Shown: positions 38,026 to 51,654, counted from the first letter of the stretch. The stretch is DNA of 64,000 nt from Zerene cesonia (GCF_012273895.1 NC_052119.1:5651990-5715989), one strand, 5' to 3'. Notes: a model not told the origin generated them from the sequence alone. Numbers and translations: made by a program.

Positions 38026-38694
38026 CCAGCTTGATTACTGGGGGCAGCGTGAAGGATCCTTCACCTACGCTGTTACCTAAATCTCTTCTATATTCAAATC
38101 CATTTTTAATTTACAATCTACAAGACTAAACAATATCTAATTTTCATTTACATGACGTCAGCGCACAGACATACGTGCCTGCCGTATCAGCTGTTACACT
38201 GCTTCCACGTAAATTTATGAAACTGAATTGTCTAGCATTCTATAGGCAATTTGAGAACACGTCATATAAAAAGAATGAAGCATTGTAAAATGATAACTAC
38301 TTATTTATGTACGTCAAACAATATGAACAAAGAAACACGTTACGCTAAATCTTTACGCTATTTATCATATTCTTTATATCACACCCACTATTATCAAAAA
38401 CGCGTAACAATAAGTAGAGAACAAAAGTTGTTTGGACACATAAAGTGTTTATGATTGAATATTTAAAAATATTCGGGGAATTTTACTGTTAATATTTCAT
38501 TCATGCGATAACCTTAAGTCTTTGAAATCTATCATAATATTATACATACATATTGGTATACCAAACAATGTATTATGTGTTTTTAACATTACGATATTTC
38601 GGATATTTTGAAAGAAATCATTCTAGATATCGTTACCCATTATATATCCTGTATTCAGCGTATTTATATTTATACTCACATTCTTTAATATATA

Positions 38695-38760
38695 CTAGCT
38701 GGTGCTCACGACTTCGATCGCGTGAACTTTGAACGTGAACAAATCAGATGGCTGCAGGCT
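38695..38760 (-). mobile_element. Possible Helitron-type 3' end fragment
   Basis: On the minus strand it ends ACGCGATCGAAGTCGTGAGC then ACCAGCTAG, resembling the GC-rich ends of the other CTAG-terminated elements. There are no further landmarks upstream. Confidence 0.3.
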
Positions 38761-40381
38761 TTCAATAAAATTAGGTTTGACGTATAGGTATAAAACATTT
38801 CTTCCCGAACTCCTGCAGAAACAATAACAGAGGATTCGTCGTGTTGTGAGAGGCCACCCTCTAGACTCTACCGTCACCTGCCATTAATAGCGATGGATGC
38901 AATATCTATTCTAGTAGATGAACATTTGTCACACACAATATGTTAACTTAATACTTATATTATAAAGGTTTATTTATTTTATGTTTGAAATAGATAATCA
39001 TAACCGATCCAAAAAGTATGTAGAACTTTTACCATTAAAAAGCTGCTTATGATTCTGAGTGACACAGGTTACATTACACATTTTTCTTCATCTAGAATCA
39101 ACTCAGAGTGAAAGGCTAGATAATAAAAACGGGGTGGCAGTCAAATGCCTTCAATTCCAACCGCAAGCCTTCTCTGTACTAGCCACTAGGTGCTAATCGA
39201 AGCAGGCACGCTCGTACGATGCGGCATCATGGCCAGTTAGCCAGTTAGTCTCACTTTAGCCTGTTTGTCTTTCGTGTTAGATTTCGTCCGTAAACATTCT
39301 CCTTCCGGAGACTTACTGGAACTAACCTTTTTATCCCCAGCCACTTATTGATAAGTTACTTCAGTCAACATTTTATGCACTTTGACATTTAAACACCTAA
39401 TCCCACGATAAACATCAGGTGTATTTCAATAAATTGTTTGGCATTAGTGTTTTAAATGCCATATATTTTCCGAATCGTATTTATATTGAGTTAATAAAAG
39501 TTTTTATATTTTGTCTGTATTCAAAATAAGATGTCAGATTAAGGTTTCGAAAATGGGACGAGAACTTCTTGATGTGCGTGCAAAATTTGTACTTAACTGT
39601 ACCCGTCTGAAACTTATATCAACTGGGCCGAGTCAATAAATAAAATTGACTATACACATTTTATGGTACGCAAGAGGTTATTTTTATAAGAATATACAAG
39701 AAATAAACAAAATGCATGCGAGTTAAATATGATTTAATTTCGTAATTTTCTTAGCAATTATGTAATTTCGTTTTCAGCATCTGAATAATTATAAATATAG
39801 ACACGGCGATACATTTTAAACAGTAATATAACTTTGTATATAAGCGCATCACGTAAACTAACATTTTAATAGTTGGAATGTTTCTACGTCTTTTACATGT
39901 ATTGTCGACTATGAATATACATAATAATAGTACATAATATACAACATGTAACAAGGTATACTTTACACTCTGTGTTTGGCTTGTTAAATAAAAAGTTTTC
40001 AAAAGGTGTAAAATACGGCCACCCTACACCCTACATATGCTACGCATATTACATCGCGTCGCTGTGTGCGTAGACTTACGGTTGTGTAGAACACTTTTGG
40101 TATTGTATCCACAATTTTCGTTCATATCGGGAATAGTGCAATATGAAATGTTCTATCATTCTAATCCAATTTTCAGTACTTAGGTACTATAAATAAAAAA
40201 TAGAATAGCGTAATTTCTGTTACACGTTGTATATTATGTTCGTCTAATATCGATTGTACTCCACACATTATGGTGACAGCAACCGTTAATATTCAGTAAA
40301 TACATTCATAAATAATTGAATAGACACTGGGCGTTACACTAATGTTTTAAATCATCCTTTCCTATAAGTTAAATATTTTAT

Positions 40382-41381
40382 NNNNNNNNNNNNNNNNNNN
40401 NNNNNNNNNNNNNNNNNNNNNNNNNNNNNNNNNNNNNNNNNNNNNNNNNNNNNNNNNNNNNNNNNNNNNNNNNNNNNNNNNNNNNNNNNNNNNNNNNNNN
40501 NNNNNNNNNNNNNNNNNNNNNNNNNNNNNNNNNNNNNNNNNNNNNNNNNNNNNNNNNNNNNNNNNNNNNNNNNNNNNNNNNNNNNNNNNNNNNNNNNNNN
40601 NNNNNNNNNNNNNNNNNNNNNNNNNNNNNNNNNNNNNNNNNNNNNNNNNNNNNNNNNNNNNNNNNNNNNNNNNNNNNNNNNNNNNNNNNNNNNNNNNNNN
40701 NNNNNNNNNNNNNNNNNNNNNNNNNNNNNNNNNNNNNNNNNNNNNNNNNNNNNNNNNNNNNNNNNNNNNNNNNNNNNNNNNNNNNNNNNNNNNNNNNNNN
40801 NNNNNNNNNNNNNNNNNNNNNNNNNNNNNNNNNNNNNNNNNNNNNNNNNNNNNNNNNNNNNNNNNNNNNNNNNNNNNNNNNNNNNNNNNNNNNNNNNNNN
40901 NNNNNNNNNNNNNNNNNNNNNNNNNNNNNNNNNNNNNNNNNNNNNNNNNNNNNNNNNNNNNNNNNNNNNNNNNNNNNNNNNNNNNNNNNNNNNNNNNNNN
41001 NNNNNNNNNNNNNNNNNNNNNNNNNNNNNNNNNNNNNNNNNNNNNNNNNNNNNNNNNNNNNNNNNNNNNNNNNNNNNNNNNNNNNNNNNNNNNNNNNNNN
41101 NNNNNNNNNNNNNNNNNNNNNNNNNNNNNNNNNNNNNNNNNNNNNNNNNNNNNNNNNNNNNNNNNNNNNNNNNNNNNNNNNNNNNNNNNNNNNNNNNNNN
41201 NNNNNNNNNNNNNNNNNNNNNNNNNNNNNNNNNNNNNNNNNNNNNNNNNNNNNNNNNNNNNNNNNNNNNNNNNNNNNNNNNNNNNNNNNNNNNNNNNNNN
41301 NNNNNNNNNNNNNNNNNNNNNNNNNNNNNNNNNNNNNNNNNNNNNNNNNNNNNNNNNNNNNNNNNNNNNNNNNNNNNNNNN
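40382..41381. other. Assembly gap, 1000 N
   Basis: Exactly 1000 N. The round number suggests a placeholder, so the true distance may differ. It lies about 1 kb downstream of the FGF stop codon and could hide the end of its 3' UTR. Confidence 0.98.
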
Positions 41382-42440
41382 TCTTTTATTGATTTCGCCA
41401 TTTTGATTTTGTGTACATATTTGGTAATGTAATAGAATAATGCAACCAGTAAAAATGTACTAGATTTTGTGTTGCATTTTAATGAATATATTATGCAGTG
41501 AATATTTTTCAAATTATCGAGAGCCCTCTGCAGAATATGTCAAAAGAGATTCAAAAACCTATCACTCACATACAAACACTTAAAATAATATATACAAAAC
41601 GTTCAAAATCATACACGTAATTCATTTCATACATTACAATTAAATTGAAAACATAAAGGAAGATGTTCGTAGTTACAGAAGAATTTTAGTTCGATTGTGA
41701 CAAAACACAAGAGAGCCATCGGATTAAATACAAAACATTTAAAAACAATTTTACATCTAACACCTACGTTACAAGTTTCCATTTAGGTTTTCGATAAATA
41801 AGTGAACATATTAGTATATTTACAAGCGGATAACACGATTCATACTTAAAAGAGTAAAGCATTTAAATAATAATACACTGAGAATTGACATAAAGGCGCT
41901 GTAAGTACATTATGGCGAGCCAGCCGGAGCGGCCGAGGTTCGTAGAACTCAACGTTATCAAACGGTTCGGCGCATGAAAGGGAAAATTACATTTTGACAC
42001 GTACTAATGACGACGCGGCCGATATACCTCGCGTGTAAGCTACAAGTTCAGCGGTGGTCTGTCGGAAGACTCGTGACTAGTGAGACTACTATTTGCTCTT
42101 TGTACAGAAAACCTTTTTTCTTTTAGAGCACAAGAGCGCAGGCAGAAGAGCAAACGCCACGATGTTACACGACCTTAAGGAATTTCACAGCTCCAGACGC
42201 AGGCCCGGCTCGGCTTTTTTCTCCCCATCCGTATGTTTGCTCTGTCTCTCCGTTCAGCTACCATTCATGCGGCGTTTGCGACGCCGCGGCCGCGCGCTAA
42301 CCTAACACTATCCAGTCCTCGTCACTGTAATAATACTGCGGTAGTTGACTAATACTCTGTCCACTCACAATGTCCATCGACAGCTGGCAACGAAACGCGC
42401 GAAGCGTTGAAGCGTAAATGAGCCGTGAATGATGAGACGT
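41382..42440 (-). other. Probable 3' UTR and 3' flank of the FGF gene
   Basis: Downstream of the TAG at 42441-42443 on the minus strand. The first 500 bases are GC-richer than the flanks, then composition becomes AT-rich. A minus-strand AATAAA lies at 41385-41390, right at the gap edge, and is the only perfect polyadenylation hexamer I found here; whether it is used is unknown. Confidence 0.4.
42269..42287 (-). promoter_or_regulatory. GC hairpin in the probable FGF 3' UTR
   Basis: GCGGCGT and ACGCCGC form a perfect 7-bp stem around a 5-base loop, 154 bases after the stop codon. In RNA this would be a stable stem-loop; a role in mRNA stability or localisation is speculation. Confidence 0.35.
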
Positions 42441-42803
42441 CTACGTGCCCTCGCAGTTCCGTCGCCTCTGCGGCCGGCCGTGGTGGTGGCGCACGCCGTG
42501 GCACGGCGGCTTGATGGAGTTCTGCGCGGGCGGCCGGAGCCTACGCTGCGGGCGCCACTTGGGCAGCGAGCCGGCCAGCACCGTGTTGTGCCTGCTTATG
42601 TCGAAGTCGTGCGCCTCCTTCAGCAGCGAGAAGCACTTGTGCTGCCCTTCTGGAAGGTTCCGCTTGCCGCGGCGCATCTGCGCGCCTCGCCTGTTGAATC
42701 CTATGTACCGGTCTTCGTTCTTCACGAGATGGTATCTGCTGTAGCCGTCCACAAATTCTTCTTTGAATAGGCAGTTCGGTTGTCTCTCGGCTTGAAATCT
42801 CGT
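42441..42803 (-). CDS. Fibroblast growth factor (FGF family ligand), last coding exon
   Basis: Secreted FGF ligands bind receptor tyrosine kinases of the FGFR family (Breathless and Heartless in Drosophila). This exon of 120 codons plus TAG starts after a TTAACAG acceptor (42804-42806) in phase 0. It encodes visible residues 80-199: NCLFKE (89-94, fitting the conserved DENA-C-x-FLM-x-EQ part of the FGF signature), YIGFNRRG (112-119) followed by a basic stretch MRRGKR where many FGFs bind heparan sulfate, then HKCFSLLK (134-141). These are beta-strands 7-12 of the trefoil core. The tail of about 58 residues beyond the core is rich in Arg, Pro and His, with two Cys near the end, and is not recognised. 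The exon is far GC-richer than its surroundings. Family assignment is firm; branchless versus pyramus/thisbe type is not decided. Confidence 0.93.
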   Translation of the reverse strand, partial: TRFQAERQPNCLFKEEFVDGYSRYHLVKNEDRYIGFNRRGAQMRRGKRNLPEGQHKCFSLLKEAHDFDISRHNTVLAGSLPKWRPQRRLRPPAQNSIKPPCHGVRHHHGRPQRRRNCEGT

Positions 42804-42982
42804 CTGTTAACAATAAATAACATATTTTAGGCATGATAATATTTAATTAGTTGCATTATACGAAAATATCAATGATTTTGTCAATGTGTATAATGAAAGA
42901 ATGCTTCTATAATTTAATAGAGTAATACGAAATGTTATGCAAATTTAAACTTTAATATATGAGCAATAGAACAGTATCTTAC
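42804..42982 (-). other. FGF last intron, 179 bp
   Basis: GTAAGA donor at 42977-42982 and TTAACAG acceptor ending at 42804. It is phase 0, at the position of the second intron of the classical FGF core (between the YLCFN strand and the NCLFKE strand). Its short length contrasts with the 14.5-kb intron before it. Confidence 0.9.
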
Positions 42983-43092
42983 CAGCCTCCTGCCGACCAG
43001 CCGCGACCGATTGAAGCACAGGTACATGTCTTGCACCGGCGAGTGTATGAGCAGGTCCAGGCTTAAGCCGCGTGTGCTGATCGTGAGATTCG
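42983..43092 (-). CDS. Fibroblast growth factor (FGF family ligand), middle core exon
   Basis: A 110-bp internal exon bounded by a TGTTTCAG acceptor (ending 43093) and a CTG|GTAAGA donor. With the single base carried over from the upstream exon it makes a split codon for Pro (visible residue 43), then 36 codons (44-79) starting NLTISTRGLSLDLL and containing MYLCFNRSRLVG (65-76). YLCFN corresponds to the YLCMN/YLAMD strand of the FGF beta-trefoil. The small size, about 104-111 bp, equals the middle core exon of vertebrate FGF genes. The frame joins both neighbours without stops. Confidence 0.93.
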
Positions 43093-46000
43093 CTGAAACA
43101 ATATGTATTTATGTTAAAATTGAATATTCAAAGGAAATGTATTTTACAAATTACCTAGATTTTTTTCATTTTTACCTAGACTTAGAAGAACTTTCAATGG
43201 AGTATATAGGCAACAAGTAAATGTGATATAAATACTCGACCCGACAAGACTTCGTCTTACATTCAAATACCATAAACATGTTTATAAAATATCCAATTAT
43301 AAAGATATTTAAGAGCATAATTGCTACACCACAGGCGCTAAGAGGGATCGTAAGTTTTATAAACGTCACCGCTAGTGGGCACATAATAAATTCAATTAGC
43401 TACATGATCTTATATGAAAGTCATAGGCGCAATGGACTAATCGTTAATGATATTTGAATACTTATAAAGTACAAAAATAAAAAGTCAATAAAAATTAATC
43501 TATTGCTTGACAAGTACATGATTGCTTAAGTGGGGATTACATGGCACTAAAAAATTCGGATTGTTTGGAAGAAATCTATCACGAGCAAAGTGGACGGCTT
43601 ATGTACATCTTTATCATATTACATTCTTTGTTCTATAACAACCGTTCTGTTATGTTTTGTTGTTATTTAGAGTGTTCTATCTATGTATCTAAATAATTAA
43701 AATCTCTGGAATAAAGTACCTACAATATAATAAATTTGAAACAAGGAAAATGAACTACTGTGAGATTTACATATTTCAAAAATGAAATATTAAATAATTA
43801 ATAAAAATTACATATGCAAAAATTACATATATCACAACCGAAACACGTAAGGAATTCAGCAAGAATTTATCCCGCTAATCTCGGAGCTTATATATGCATT
43901 ATCATAATTTACTCTGTCAGCCTAATTAAAGGATTTCACAGAAAACCGCATCATGTAATCCCAACCGGCTCATCGATTAGATAACATATAAAAGAGGAAA
44001 GTTCGAGAATTCAACGACCTAACGCGATGGGACACGAATAAAAAAGGTATCCACCGCTACGACACCGGCCATGTCATTTCAATTACCATTAGAAGAAATA
44101 AAAATACTTCGAGCCCGCTCCACGAACATAAATTTGTTATAATTTCGACGCTAGTAACGAGAAAGTGATAACACGGATCTCTTTCACGTGAGATCGAAGA
44201 ATAAACGGAATTAGTACAAAATGCCTATGCCAATTTATATTGACATGATTTGTGAAACTCTTTCAATATGCAATAAAATCACGAGTTAAGTCGCAGTTCA
44301 CAGTTCCAGCCACTTCTGTAGATATATTTTTGTTCAACTTTCAATCATTACATCCTATAAAACTAATAGTTTTGGATGTCCGATTATTTTTTGTTGTTAA
44401 ACAAAATGTGTTACATAAATTGATGAGTTATATGAAATGCACGGCATCGGCATGCACCATACCCGCGACGGAATGGGCTAAGATTTTATGCGTATATCGA
44501 AAAATAACCTTAGAACGACATATGCAGTAAACAAATAGTAAAATCAAACAAATATCATACGAAGGTATCAACGTACGTGACCGCGTCGCCTTGTCTGCAA
44601 TTTTTGTTAAAATATTTTAACGATGTTTAAATATGTTTGTATCTCACATGTGAAACAATGTTTGTTTCTTGATATAAAAAGTTATTAACACTGATAACGA
44701 GTGACGGCATAATGTTGTCTTATTATTTAATCCGCTTTATTACTATTTGTGTATGAGTTCATTACATGAAGAGAATTTAAACGACCGTCAGTAATTATCA
44801 TTCATTTTGAATTAATCATCCACATTCCATAAAAACATATATATAAATGAGTTAATTTCTCAGTTATCCAAAAACCAATTTTTATGACGAAAAAGTCTGT
44901 AACTTAACCTAACCTACCTTTAAATGCAATGATGGCATTGCGTTTAAAAGCAGGTAACTATAATGTTCATAGTTTCGAATCAAAGAATGACACGTGTGGC
45001 ACCTTGGAGTTTTTTTTCTGTCTATTTAAACACGTGTATTAAAATTTTAAAGTATAGAAAAACGTTCTATGGGTTTTGAGTCTCCATTTACAGATTCATA
45101 CTCAACAGTCAAGTAATCTTCATTTCTAAAATAGACCCATGTTTTCGACTATTTACTCGCTAAAAACTGGACGGTCAAATCATAACAAACACTTATTGAA
45201 CGGTGTACAAACATTTACTACACCAATGGGCCATATTTCTTTCGTAAGAAGAAAAACTTAAACATTGCTCAACCTCCGTCATAGACATAAGCTAATTTTT
45301 GTAAAGACAGCGTAATCTCAACTACCAGCGTAAACAAATCGCTTTGATCATGCCGCTGCATGAATTTTCACTTGAGCATATTTGCTGGGAAGGGTGTGAG
45401 TACTCAATCAAAATAAACATAATTATTTTCCATATTAATGTGTAAAATACTCACTACCACTTAAACTTTCAAAATCTCTTAATGTCGTTTCAAAGCAACA
45501 ACATCGTTGTTTTCAATACTTACTTTTACTACTTAATCAACCACTGAACTGAATATGAGTTGTTGATGATATTAAATTAGCGTTACCAATACAATTAGTG
45601 ATCCTTCAATAAATATACCAAATACTCTACTATTATTGCTTTTTAAAACAGCGAGGAACCACCACATAACAGCATACATAAAACTTCCATTACGTACGCA
45701 TAATAGTTTCTCTATATACAAAGGAAATTTCGTAAATGCTGTGAATAAACGATCCTTTCTTAAGCAGAACAATTATCATGAAGCTACAGAAATTTTCACT
45801 TGAAAACTGTTACGTTCTCGATTCGATATGCCCTCTGAACAGTTAGTCCGTCCATCTGTTTATCAGTCAAAGACCGTTAAGTACTTTAGCGATGGAATTT
45901 CTTGTCGGTTAGTAATAATAGACAATATAATAGAATCATCACAATATCGAGGTCTGATTTTGACATACACATAATTAAAACTATTGTAGTTTAACAGTTT

Positions 46001-46404
46001 ATATCATTATATTTTATCTGTAAGGCACAGACATTTAAAAAGGAGTATTATCAATCAATTAAATTTAAAAAAATATTTCGATGTGTGTTAATTTGGTAAA
46101 AACTAAGCCTAATTCGTGCAAATCAAATAATTTTCGATACGCAACGTTTCCCGCTGAAATATCTTTATTTATCCGACCTCACGTCATTCCTCATAACATG
46201 TATACGAAAAATGTTGCCAGCACACGAAAATATTTGTGGTTGGTAATAAAAAATATTTGACTATAACTCTTTAATGTTTTAAAATCTATACAAAGCTATA
46301 CGTTTGCATAACATATTTATTTAACAGAGATAACGTTAGATAATAATTTAATTATTAAGGTTAAGTGCGTGCGTGCTGGGTTCGATACACTATTATAATC
46401 ATAT

Positions 46405-46614
46405 TCCTACTATAAACTACTAATATTATAAATGTGAAAGTTTGTAAGGATGTGTGTGTGTTTGTTGCTCTTTCACACAAAGGCTACTGAACCGAGTGCA
46501 ATTAAATTTGGTACATAGACAGTGGACGACTGGAATAACATATAGGTTTACTTTTTATCCCGATATTCCTACGGGATACGGACTTGCGCGGGTGAAACCG
46601 CGGGGCGCAGCTAG
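46405..46614 (+). mobile_element. Non-autonomous Helitron-type element, GCAGCTAG family, copy 5
   Basis: Inside the large FGF intron, antisense to the gene. Landmarks are AATATTATAAATGTGAAAG, CTACTGAACCGAGTGCAATT and CCCGATATTCCTACGGGATA, ending CGCGGGGCGCAGCTAG before T. The 5' end shows a doubled CTACT-type start (46405 or 46417), so the boundary is uncertain by about 12 bp. Confidence 0.8.
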
Positions 46615-48144
46615 TATAGTATATATCGAGCCTACTTTTTAATACGTTGCAATATTGGAATCATCGCCTCCTGAATATGAGTAGTGCAGTGCATCTGAAT
46701 TTAATTATCAAACAGTATAAATATCTATTGTACAATGTTACAACTAACAAATAGTTGTGTATATCAAAACATCCAATTTATAAGTATCTTGCTAACGATC
46801 AAGATTATTGTTAGTATGAATTTCTCTATGCGAAATAATGAATGATTCCTCACGAACAATAACAACGCATCAAATTATGCAACCCACGAATTTTTACAGT
46901 GGACATAAAAAGATTATTCGTAATCCGCGGTGTGTTATAAATTTCCGCTCTACCGCTTTCCTGAGTGATTAGCAGCGAATGGTCAACGTCCGGCTATCGA
47001 TACCGATAATTGATAATAATTGTATACCGTATTATCTTAATCGGACCTGCATTTCCTTTTTGAAGATTATGTGTTTTATGTTTGTTAAATAAACGCGATA
47101 TAAATACACGCAACTTGCTATGCCTATGATGTGCTAGGACCGTATAAAAACACCCACTAGTAGCCTTTAATCTCGTGGTTATAGACGAAAACATCTAGAC
47201 AATTTCGCGTCTCCCATATGGTAATGTTGAAAACACAGATCCTTGTTAGCACGACATGACGTTTTGCAGTCTCGATTAGTACAAAGCATATGTACCATTT
47301 AACAACGTAATTAAATATCACTTTTAATCATACCTATAAATATTAGTATAAGATACGTACAAACAGTAAAACAATCGCGCGACAGCCCCTAAATAGTGTC
47401 CCAAGCTGCTAACAACATGGGGTATATAGCACAGGCTTGCTCCTCCCGAGACTCACCTTTACCCCCGCACGATTAACGTGTCTTAACGTCTATATTGAAC
47501 GATTGTATGAATTTTTAAAAAAGTTGTTTAGTATGATAATGGATGTCGATAAATTGAAATATTAAAGGTAATTTTTTCATATACAAAATGTGATACATAT
47601 TTAACAAGCGTTTGTATACATAGAAATACTAAAGCATGAAATGGTTCATTTTTCTTATATAAATAGTCGTTGATAAGTCAACGTAAGTAAATAACATACT
47701 ATATTTCATTTGCTATAAGCGTGTACGCGCTATCACGTGTTTATAATACAAAGCCATTTAATTTAATAAAAATACTTCGCATAATTAATTTGATTATTTG
47801 CTCATAAAATATTATCTAAGGCCTTGTCTCCAATCAATCTAATAACATTTAAATAACATAATTTTACGTATTAATCGTCATTTACGATAACTTTTGTACA
47901 GAAGGTTAAATTGTATCAATTGTAATATTGGCTAGGAATTCGTATAAGTACCTATAGGGAAAACTAAAATTAGTAATTGTTTTTTACGGTTATATGTTGA
48001 TTAAAAAGAAGGTATAATAGAATGTATAATACATACTACACGAATCTACATGAAATTTAAGCATGTTACTGTTGTTACAACAAAGTTGTATTTGAAGTAT
48101 AACCCCAAAAATTATAAACAAGATTTTAAATGTCATCTATGCTC

Positions 48145-48295
48145 ATAATATAAAGTTGAAGAGATTTTTTGAACGCAATAATCTCATGAACTACTGAACC
48201 AATTTCAAAAATTCTTTCACCGTGAATTATGAACGTGATCCCCTAGTGCTAGAGGGTATATACGTACCACATGCGAAGCCGTGGCGGACCGCTAG
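48145..48295 (+). mobile_element. Non-autonomous Helitron-type element, CCGCTAG family
   Basis: AAGTTGAAGAGATTTTTTG, ATGAACTACTGAACCAATTTC and TATACGTACCACATGCGAAG, ending GTGGCGGACCGCTAG before T. It matches 7215-7366 in order. Lies in the large FGF intron. Confidence 0.65.
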
Positions 48296-51200
48296 TATTA
48301 TATTTAACAACGTATCGTACCGTCGTACAAAAGTGAGGTAAATTACCTACTATTATATTTGTACAAAATAAACAGAAGAACATCTAAGCTATGAAGCGCT
48401 ATGACATTCGTGTAAATGTGTTTTTATCTTGTCTAATGATAAGTTATATTTTCTTAGCCACCTTAATCCTAATCTTTACAGAAACGGTATTCTTCATTCA
48501 ACTACAAAGGAGTTTTATTTATTTTTAAATAACTTTTGTAATCTGTGGCTTACATTTTTAGGTAACTAAAGGTTAAGAAAAGATTTAAACGAATGACTAC
48601 TTTAATCCTCCCAATGTTTACTTTACATTTAATTAAACAGACTTGTTAATTATGGGTAATTTAAAGATTTGACACCTTGGAATAGATTAAAGTATTATAA
48701 TTTTTGAAACGTTATTTTTAGATGAAAATTACTTTCGCATTCATTCTTATTTTCGTATTTTAAAAAAGGTTTATAAAGTTTACGTCAATAGAATATTACC
48801 AAAGAATTGATTGATATTAAGATATCGCTAAAACAGAACGCTAATGCAAAAAGCAAGCAAAGTGCTTTTTGCGTTCAGTGTGTCTATAATCTATATATCT
48901 ATCTGTCTATATAGATATGTAGATACAAGCAGTAATTTTTGTCGGTATCAATTAAAATTAACTCGTAAGATTTATAGCATGGGTAACATCATAATCGCGT
49001 TTAGTCTAGAATCCTGGGGATTAAATACTACCATCTAATCCACAACTGCGGTAGGTATTCGTCGAGAATCTGCTCTGAGCCAGCGCTCCTTTGGTAGCCA
49101 GTGCGTTTCCATTATACCACTATTATATTATCTGTGATTATATCACTCCTGCTTTTATATCGAATGATTGAATATAAATTCCTGCTTGTAGCAGCGAAAG
49201 TATAACCGCCTGATCAAAGACAGAGAAGAAGACTCTGCAGAAGCCTTTCTTTACGATATAAACTCTGAATAAAAATTCCGGGACTATACAGAGTACATTA
49301 AATAATCACAACACGATCATTAAAAAATACTCGATTAAAAGCGAAGCATTGTCGACTGCAATGATTACAATTTGAGTATTAACTGTATACAAATTTTCCA
49401 AGATATAGTATTTCTATCACGCATTAGTAATACCACCTAATGCCACTAACGAATTAAAGTTTACAATCTCGTGACGTGACAAAGGAAACGCACGAATACA
49501 AGACGACAGGACGCATAGCGGAACAGCAAACACGGATTACTATTGAAGGCTTTACAACATCCGAGCTTTATCTTACGGATTTATCTGCGCAATTAAACGC
49601 ACTTGTTAAATAAATACGTTACAAGGTTCACAGAAGTTTCGAGATAGCGTTGTGATGATATTTTTTACATTTACAAAAATAATCCTTAATTTTTAAAAAT
49701 TAATACAGACTTATTTTCATCAAAAGGTAACGATCATTGTATATCACTTACCGATATCACAGATTAGTAACAATTACTCCAGTACCTCCATAGTTTTATA
49801 TTATCTGTGTAAATATCCGATACTAAAAACACTCTATTTATAGGTAATATATATCTAAAATATCAAATATTATCAATGTATAGTCTAATCTTATAATATA
49901 AAATTGAATATCATTATTAATCAGTTATTAGTTACACTTAATTATCCGTATTTGTTTTGCACTTTGAAAAACTATTTGCGTTTAGATCATATCTAGGTCA
50001 TTTAAGATATATGATAAAGGGTGTTTGTCAAAAACTGAATAGTTGTTCGATTATATCATAATGATTTTTGGATAATCTTCGATTAAATCTAAATGTTTGA
50101 TATTGATCAATCTGTTCTAGAAATAACAAATTATCATTTGTAAAAGTAAATTTTGAGGTTTTGTTGTTTGTTACCTGTATGTTTGAATGTAATCTACTCT
50201 TTTATACTCGACCTTTTATATATTTTGACTCTTTTATATTTTAACCGAGTTAATTGAACAGATTTAATTTAAACTTTGCACTCTTATCGTCAATGAAAAT
50301 ACAGTTATGTCTATAAATACTCCAATAAATTCAACTGATCGCATGTGAGACTATTTTTGATTTTTGATTCTATCATGAAAGCGTCTTTTATAGTTATTTT
50401 TTAACACTGTAGGTACAACAAATATAATCTAATAAAAACAAGCTATTTTTTATGCATTTAATTGTATAAGTAATGCATCACGAGGTAATTTGACGAAACT
50501 GCATTTGAAAGTTGAAGATTTTTCAAATCAAAAGCATTTAATTATTTAGTTCCATTTCTATTTTTGATTTTAATTGAAATTCACAAACTTCAACCTGTTT
50601 GAAACATAAAAGGTTTATATCGTAATGTTTTTTTTTATCTCCACTTTAATGAGCTTTAAGGTATCCTTGGATAGATGGGTTAAAGAGTACGTATATCTTA
50701 GAGACTTGAGGGATGGACTAGAGTAAAGTGGATTTAGGTTAAACCTGTGATTCTAAAATGGGACCAAAAGGTAAAAAGGGCAATAACACCCCCAAAGATG
50801 ACAGTAATACACACAAAGACTTATGCCAATCGATAAACCTCGAATTGTCAAAAACGCTACAAATTGAGAACCACTTATTTTTTGAAACGTTTATTATCAC
50901 TATTAAAATTGTAATCTACGAGTATAATATCGCCGTAAATTACTATAAAGAAAAAGCAATTTCAATGTATTAACAAACAACTACATTCTATACCGTAGCA
51001 CTGAATTTCTGACCCATATAGGTGGCTTTCATGCTTTGCTGGACAAATGCCCGAAGTGAGGTCGACCTGCGGCCTGTCTTTGAATATAGCTTTTGAAACA
51101 ACCTAACGCTCTTAGCTTCGACATGCTTTAGGAAATTCTATACAAAATATTAAATTCAATTTGATATCAAAATAAAGATGAATTGAAAATATTAAATATA

Positions 51201-51654
51201 CATTTAAGTACGGTGTAAAAGAATACACATTTAAAATTATTATAACTAGCAGAAAACGATCCGTTATAATACGGCTAGTGGATTCACAAAAACAACATAA
51301 TAAGGAAAAAATATAAATAGCGCATCCTGCTTATAACTGAGCATTTCTTATCGGTATTTCTATGATGCTAAACCAAAAATAATGCAAGTATAAGATACCA
51401 GTCTTTCCTATTATTTTGAGGTGAAAACTTTCTATCGATAGTGAATCAGTTTTATCATACGAAATTACTTAAGGAACACGAAATTCAATATACAACGCTA
51501 ATTCTTTGTGAGTAATTAGACTTTATAATTTTCGTGTAATTCGATCGATGGTATAATATGGACCTTATTCAGTAATCTTCTTGCAATAATGACAAGTAAT
51601 ATATTCATATTAAAAAAGGAATCGTTTTAAATAAACTTGCGAAGAAAATGTGAT

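Larger units (their letters stand above)
35190..40381. other. Non-coding stretch up to the assembly gap
   Basis: No gene supported. Several Helitron-type and SINE remains are listed separately. The block 38150-38220 has a TGACGTCA CRE-like site, and 39100-39310 is somewhat GC-richer; neither has a recognised identity. Confidence 0.5.

Noticed and set aside
37830..38129. Plus-strand open frame of 99 codons
   Set aside because: It lies on a SINE-like element copy (37905-38025).
40352..41512. Minus-strand open frame of 386 codons
   Set aside because: Nearly all of it is N from the assembly gap; the frame is an artefact.
42429..42770. Plus-strand open frames of about 100-113 codons
   Set aside because: They are antisense shadows of the GC-rich last FGF exon, which has clear homology on the minus strand.
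42541..42834. Second minus-strand frame of 97 codons overlapping the FGF exon
   Set aside because: Out of frame with the FGF core and crosses its splice acceptor; it is a by-product of high GC.
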